NCBI GenBank assembly: GCA_023388315.1
Contig: JAEWGM010000008.1
Span: 1 to 64,000, forward strand
Source of the DNA: Bacteroidota bacterium
GTDB lineage: Bacteria; Bacteroidota; Bacteroidia; Bacteroidales; Dysgonomonadaceae
Direction: 5' to 3'
DNA: 64,000 bases
Part shown: in pieces, positions 59,604 through 64,000 of the stretch
Layout: each line of letters starts with the position of its first letter
How positions within the stretch are numbered: the first letter of the stretch is position 1
Notes under the pieces: generated by a model
Seen by the model: only the letters and a program-made list of their open reading frames with translations
What the model was told of the DNA's origin: nothing
The model's database searches: none
Made by a program: the position numbers and the translations under genes

Positions 59604-60983
59604 TTACTTTTTCTCTAATCCATTTCTTAAAATCAAGTACACCACCAACCCCGATAACAAAAAGCCAACTCCTACCCAAGCACCTTGGCCGGTGAACATT
59701 AAACTTGAATAGAGCAAATAGCCGCAAAAACCGATAAACAGAATGGGAGTGACGGGATACAACGGCACTTTAAACGGCCGGGGCGCATCGGGGCGCTTTG
59801 CGCGCAAAACCATTAATGCCACGCCGGTGCAGAGGAAGAAAAACCAAAACACGGGCGCGGTGAAATCTACCATCGACTCGAATCCGTTTCGGGTGAACGC
59901 ACCAAAAACGATAAGCGCCATTGCAATAACTGCCTGCAAGATAAGCGAATTCACGGGCGCCGATTTTTCGCCATTCCATTTTCCTAAAAAGCTGAAAGGC
60001 TTAAAGTCTTTTCCCAACGCGTAGTTTGAGCGTGCGCCGGTGAAAATGGTGGTATTTAACGAGGTAAGTGCCGACAATGACACCAAAATACCTATCAACA
60101 ACACGCCTCTCTCGCCAAGTGTTACACGCATCATTTCTACCGCCACCGCATCGGACGCGGCCATCCCGCTGAGGCCCAGAACATTCAAATAAGCGGCATT
60201 GATAAGAAGATACACCACGGTAATGATGAGGATGCTCGAAATCAATACGAAAGACATTTTTCGGCTTCCGGTTTTCAGTTCCGATGAAATATAAGCCGCT
60301 TCGTTCCATCCGCCAAACGTGAGCAATACAAAAATTAGCGCCACGCTGATAATGGATGTGGGCGACGCGGACATCGGCTCAAACGACGATGCATCCATTG
60401 CCTCGGGATTTGCTAAAAAACCGGTAAGAATAATGATAAGGATGCCGGTGAATTGTAATGCAGACAACAGTTTTTGTATGCCAGTGCCGAATTGAATTCC
60501 CAACACATTGATGGTGGTGAGAAAAGTTACCATGATGATGGCGTACACTGCCGCGGAGTATTCGCCAAGCGGCAACAACTGCGTCATGTAATCGCCGATG
60601 ATATATGCCAACAACGCGATGGAACCAGTTTGAATAACCGTAATGCGCGCCCAGGCGAACAGGAACGAAAAACCTTTGCCAAAAGCCAGTTTCAGGAAAT
60701 GGTAATCGCCACCCGTGCTGGGAAAAGTGGCGCTCAACTCGGAATAACAAAAAGCGCCGATGAGCGAAACAAGGCCTCCCATCACCCACACGCCGAAAAA
60801 CCACATCGCGTCGTGCGTGTTTGACGCCACCACCGACGGTGTCCTAAAGATGCCCGCTCCTACCACAATTCCCGTGATCAGCACAATGGCGTCGATAATG
60901 CGAAGCGTGGGTTTGGGCGTTACAGAAAGCGATGATTTTTCACCACCGCCGCGCGCGTTGCTGTTTATTTGTTTGCCTTCCAT
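59604..60983 (-). CDS. APC-family amino acid permease
   Basis: About 459 residues from the ATG at 60983 (MEGKQINSNARGGG); the frame reaches 61022 but the added residues are unlikely. About 12 helices, with the APC helix-1 motif IVLITGIVVGAGIFRTPS (unwound GxGIF), STGGDYHFLKLAFGKGFSFLFAW and TFGGWNEAAYISSELKTGSRKM, typical of LAT-like permeases. It imports or exchanges amino acids across the inner membrane; the specific substrate is unknown. It is monocistronic. Confidence 0.9.
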   Translation of the reverse strand: MEGKQINSNARGGGEKSSLSVTPKPTLRIIDAIVLITGIVVGAGIFRTPSVVASNTHDAMWFFGVWVMGGLVSLIGAFCYSELSATFPSTGGDYHFLKLAFGKGFSFLFAWARITVIQTGSIALLAYIIGDYMTQLLPLGEYSAAVYAIIMVTFLTTINVLGIQFGTGIQKLLSALQFTGILIIILTGFLANPEAMDASSFEPMSASPTSIISVALIFVLLTFGGWNEAAYISSELKTGSRKMSFVLISSILIITVVYLLINAAYLNVLGLSGMAASDAVAVEMMRVTLGERGVLLIGILVSLSALTSLNTTIFTGARSNYALGKDFKPFSFLGKWNGEKSAPVNSLILQAVIAMALIVFGAFTRNGFESMVDFTAPVFWFFFLCTGVALMVLRAKRPDAPRPFKVPLYPVTPILFIGFCGYLLYSSLMFTGQGAWVGVGFLLSGLVVYLILRNGLEKK

Positions 60984-61247
60984 TGAGTTCCCTTTGCGAG
61001 AGTGCCATTCGGAAGCGGACAAGGAGGAATGGGTAAGTCGGGACTAAACCGGCAGTATGATTCATCAGAGAGACAGAAATACCGGCTGTAAGCGACCGTG
61101 CGTCCGTTAATTGGCAAATTCTCTGTTGATTAAACTCAAAGATACACATTCATGAAAACGTCGCGACACCTGTTAAACAAGTTTCACTTTTTTTAGTTAA
61201 TTATTGGGAATAAAAAGCGCAAACGAAGAACGAAAGGCGAAAAGGAA

Positions 61248-62000
61248 TTAAACCTGAGCTAATTCAATTAGCAATTCCGATATTTTCGCCACCACTGCAT
61301 CGGCGTATCTTTTGCCTTTTTCCGCGGATGATTTGTGCGGGTTTCCAATGCCCGTATCGGCAGACACTTCGTCCCAATGGCGGGGCATCCAGCCGATTTT
61401 TTTGTTCACGCCGGAAATGCTGCAAGGTGCCACAGCGCCATTTCCCGCGGTGTTCAGTTGCACCAAATCGGGGCGGTAATGCATCAGCACCGATGTTTCC
61501 TGCTCGCCGGCATGCTCATCGGGTTTTTCTTCGAAATAACCTTCCGTTGGCACAACCTGCCACCAATCCACCACAATAAGTTGAAAATCGGGGAACAGCA
61601 TCGCTAAATCGCGCACGAACGGCTTGAAGGTGTTTCCTCCGTGCCCGTTCACAATCACCATTTTTCTGAAACCCTGCGTGTGCAGCGATGTGATGATATC
61701 CGTAAGGATGGCTTTTTGTGTCTCAGCTCGTGTGTGAATGCAAAATGGCTTGTTCCACTGCCCCGGATTTTGCGAACCGAAATACACCGGCGGCAGCACC
61801 ATACATTGGATGTTTTTTTCGCGTACCTTTTCGGCGCAATCCAGCGCAATATGATACGATAAGTAGCAATCAGTCATATACGGCATGTGGTAATTATGCG
61901 GCTCAATGGCGCCCCAAGGGAGAAGCGCAATCCGGTATGATTCATTTTTTATATCGCCCCAAGTGGCAGAGGTCAAATCTATCGATTTCATTATCATCAA
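61248..62000 (-). CDS. creatininase-family amidohydrolase
   Basis: A 250-residue metal-dependent hydrolase. The family ligands are visible: Glu33, His35 and Asp44 (WGAIEPHNYHMPYMTD), His120 in NGHGGN and Glu in DEHAGEQETS. The start may be at 61991 (MKSIDLT) instead of 62000. Family members include creatininase, FAPy deformylase and MftE-like peptidases; without a diagnostic residue the substrate here is open, probably a small cyclic amide or modified peptide. It follows the MFS gene by 49 bases, so the MFS protein may import its substrate. Confidence 0.9.
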   Translation of the reverse strand: MMIMKSIDLTSATWGDIKNESYRIALLPWGAIEPHNYHMPYMTDCYLSYHIALDCAEKVREKNIQCMVLPPVYFGSQNPGQWNKPFCIHTRAETQKAILTDIITSLHTQGFRKMVIVNGHGGNTFKPFVRDLAMLFPDFQLIVVDWWQVVPTEGYFEEKPDEHAGEQETSVLMHYRPDLVQLNTAGNGAVAPCSISGVNKKIGWMPRHWDEVSADTGIGNPHKSSAEKGKRYADAVVAKISELLIELAQV

Positions 62001-62049
62001 CTTAAGTTAGTTATACGAAAACAATTTAGCACGGGCTACAAACTCCACA

Positions 62050-63213
62050 TTACTCACTATCCCTCAATGGTTTATCGTTCTTTTTAATTAACAAAAAGAT
62101 AAGCGCCATCATCACAATTTCGGTAAGAATAACGTACGGATATACGCCCATCCCAAAATTTTCGGTCAGTAACCCGATAAGGTAATTGATAATGGTGTTT
62201 CCGGTGAGCCCAATAAGCATGGCGAAGCTGAACGCGGTGCCGGAAACATTTTTAAACAAGCCGCCCACCACACCCAGCATGACGGGAAAACCGGGTGCCA
62301 ATCCTCCGCCAATAAGGAACATGCCGAAAACGTGCACATAGTATGATGCCGAAACCACCAAACAAATCAATCCCAATGAAAACAGCACCAACGAAATGAG
62401 TATCAAGCGAAAGTGGTGCACATTTTTTAGTAAACTGCCGATGAGGAGCCGCATACAAATAAGTCCCAAAACGGAAAACGACAATGCCATTAATGCTTGG
62501 TTTTGCTCCACACCAAGCTTTCCGATGAAAAACGAAACCGCCCAATTGTTTACCACCGCTTCAAAGGCAGACTGAAAAAACAAATAAAAACAAATGGCCA
62601 TAAACAATTTGTGCTTCAGAAAAACGGGGATAAGTTTCAGTGAAATTTTTTCTTTTTGCACCGTGAGTGGATATTGAATGGAAAGAAAAATGATTGCTAC
62701 AAGCAAACTCATCACGCTTACAATATCAATCACCCTGATGTAAAGCGCCTCATTTATTAGGCTCAGAACCAGCGGCATAGTGAACGCCCCGATGCCAAAA
62801 AACAACCCCAGCCAATTGAGGTTCATAATTTTTGCTTTCCCTTCGCTCAAATCTGAAACCAAGGCGCTTGTGCCGCCGTTAATGGCGCCACCCCCCGTCC
62901 CGAAAAAGAAAATACACACACGCAGCAAGTTGAGCGATTGAGCGTGCGCGATGCCGAAAAAACCGAGCGACAGAAATAGCGATGCTGTGGCAAGTACCCA
63001 TCGGTAGCCGAATTTATCCACAATGGGCCCAAAAAAAACGGAACCGATGAGCAACCCGATGGGAAGAATGGAAAACAGGCCGCCCGCCTCCAAATCGGAC
63101 ATCCCGAAACGAAGTTTCAGCATCGGCAAGATGGAGCCCATAATGACCATGGACATCCCGAACAGAAAAATACCCGTGAAGCTGGAAGTGAGCGCTATGG
63201 TTTTATTTTTCAT
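62050..63213 (-). CDS. MFS transporter (FucP/sugar-permease-like)
   Basis: A 387-residue, 12-helix transporter. GPIVDKFGYRWVLATASLFLSLGF is motif A after helix 2, and FFFGTGGGAINGGTSALVSDL matches the glycine-rich helix 4 of the FucP-like group. A hydrophilic loop (YPLTVQKEKISLKLIP) separates the halves. It probably imports a small metabolite handled by the creatininase-like enzyme. It lies 31 bases after the LuxR-type gene, which may control the group. Confidence 0.88.
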   Translation of the reverse strand: MKNKTIALTSSFTGIFLFGMSMVIMGSILPMLKLRFGMSDLEAGGLFSILPIGLLIGSVFFGPIVDKFGYRWVLATASLFLSLGFFGIAHAQSLNLLRVCIFFFGTGGGAINGGTSALVSDLSEGKAKIMNLNWLGLFFGIGAFTMPLVLSLINEALYIRVIDIVSVMSLLVAIIFLSIQYPLTVQKEKISLKLIPVFLKHKLFMAICFYLFFQSAFEAVVNNWAVSFFIGKLGVEQNQALMALSFSVLGLICMRLLIGSLLKNVHHFRLILISLVLFSLGLICLVVSASYYVHVFGMFLIGGGLAPGFPVMLGVVGGLFKNVSGTAFSFAMLIGLTGNTIINYLIGLLTENFGMGVYPYVILTEIVMMALIFLLIKKNDKPLRDSE

Positions 63214-63244
63214 TATTCAAATGAGTCTGTAGGGTTTAAAATTG

Positions 63245-64000
63245 TTAGCCCAAGTTGTGGTCGCCGGGCGAAACATAACCGTTTGAAATGCAATAAAACG
63301 TGAGCCCCGAAACGGTTTTAATGCCCGTTTTGGCAATAATGTTTTTCCGATGCGTGAGCACCGTATTTAGGCTGATGTTGAGTTTGTCGGCAATTTCTTT
63401 GTTGAGCTTCCCTTGCACAATGAGTTTAAGAATTTCAATTTCTCTTTTGGTCAGATGGTTCTCGGGCGCGGGGTGGCTGTGCTCTTCGGCAAAGACGCTT
63501 TCCAACTCTTTTATATCGCTAGAATTGAGTTCACTCAATTTTGGACGAAGCACTTTGTTGCGCAACCTATTGTGCACAGCAAGATCTTTCTCGAGCGCCG
63601 AAACCGAAAAAATAACCGCGTAACAAAGGTTTTGGTTGTACTCCGCCGAAACGTGCTTTATGAGGATGTTTTTCAAGTCGTGCAACAACTCGTAAGGAAA
63701 ATCATCGTCCTGATTAATACCGTTTTGCAGATGCATTGTTAACTTTTCCTTGAAGTTGTAAAAAAGGCTTCGCAGCATCAATAATTCCTTGCTTTCCGAT
63801 CCGCTTAAAGCGATAAACGCGTGAAGGTGTTTCTCAATATTGGGTACCAATTCGTGAATGTAGCTTTCCACCGTGTGGCGAAAATAATCGGTGATAAGGG
63901 CGGCATCAAACAAAGAGAGGTTCTCATCGGGCAAATACGCTTCGTTCATATATACATTGAGCACGGTGAGAATAAAATCGGGGTTCAAATCGTGCTCACG
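63245..64000 (-). CDS. LuxR-type helix-turn-helix regulator, 5' part cut by the window
   Basis: At least 251 residues are visible; the frame remains open to the window edge (REHDLNPDFILTVLNV...), so the true start lies beyond it and a TTG at 63988 is not the start. The N-terminal part is helical (FNEYLPDENLSLFDAAL-like acidic stretch, LRSLFYNFKEKLTMHL) without a recognised sensor fold. The C-terminal GerE domain (LTKREIEILKLIVQGKLNKEIADKLNISLNTVLTHRKNII, in segments) binds DNA. It is upstream of, and probably regulates, the MFS and creatininase genes. Confidence 0.85.
   Translation of the reverse strand, partial: REHDLNPDFILTVLNVYMNEAYLPDENLSLFDAALITDYFRHTVESYIHELVPNIEKHLHAFIALSGSESKELLMLRSLFYNFKEKLTMHLQNGINQDDDFPYELLHDLKNILIKHVSAEYNQNLCYAVIFSVSALEKDLAVHNRLRNKVLRPKLSELNSSDIKELESVFAEEHSHPAPENHLTKREIEILKLIVQGKLNKEIADKLNISLNTVLTHRKNIIAKTGIKTVSGLTFYCISNGYVSPGDHNLG

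Noticed and set aside
63986..63988. TTG as start of the LuxR-type gene
   Set aside because: The frame stays open to the window end, so the gene is truncated and the start lies outside.

Overview
The window looks like a chromosomal segment of a member of the Bacteroidales (Bacteroidota). The evidence is a SusC/SusD pair with a divergent hybrid two-component regulator, several TonB-dependent receptors, lipoproteins with DUF4369-thioredoxin architecture, a heterodimeric methylmalonyl-CoA mutase, and promoters of the Bacteroides type (TTTG, about 19-20 bases, TAnnTTTG). The family level is uncertain; a propionate-forming relative of Dysgonomonadaceae would fit. No rRNA, tRNA, prophage or CRISPR array was seen.

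Layout: 0.3-3.2 kb, a BlaR1/BlaI sensor-repressor pair; 3.5-6.8 kb, an Oar-like TonB receptor; 7.3-7.9 kb, three copies of a three-hairpin repeat; 8.0-8.6 kb, a PIN toxin with a 51-residue antitoxin candidate; 8.8-10.7 kb, groES-groEL; 11.2-18.7 kb, DUF192, an S9 peptidase with an SDR, and an operon of DUF2007, AI-2E, a metal-chelate binding protein and its permease; 18.9-22.1 kb, Dps and ClpC; 22.7-28.3 kb, four TlpA-like lipoproteins or secreted proteins in a row; 29-33.4 kb, MFS, FrnE-like DsbA, GNAT, a lipoprotein and CorA; 33.4-35.0 kb, an IS3-family element with a broken orfB; 35.2-40.6 kb, the methylmalonyl-CoA mutase operon with a UbiA prenyltransferase and an S23-like four-helix-bundle gene inside it; 41.1-43.9 kb, aconitase; 44.5-58.0 kb, a polysaccharide utilization locus (sulfatase, GH20, SusD, SusC, divergent HTCS); 59.0-64.0 kb, a secreted methyltransferase, an APC permease, and a creatininase-MFS-LuxR cluster cut by the window end.

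The most unusual content lies between the genes. (1) Arrays of 7-bp units with different unit sequences but the same 7-bp period sit at many gene ends. They often supply or directly follow the stop codon, and one spans a whole intergenic region as exactly 16 units. An IS3-family element sits in one array, and removing it with one copy of its target duplication restores the 7-bp phase. (2) Ten copies (nine complete) of a repeat built of three small hairpins lie in three clusters, always in the sense direction of the gene upstream of them; one copy has a compensatory base-pair change. (3) GTAGAGACG/GTAGAGGCG-type palindromes lie between genes, and in clpC the stop codon is exactly the hairpin loop. 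(4) There are further hairpin clusters and a MITE-like element. The function of these non-coding systems is not known to me; the claims rest on patterns read directly from the sequence.

Metabolically, the mutase and aconitase fit a propionate-forming fermenter with TCA-cycle enzymes. The PUL points to growth on a sulfated, N-acetylhexosamine-containing glycan. GroESL, ClpC, Dps, BlaRI and the thioredoxin-like quartet form a stress and envelope-maintenance layer.
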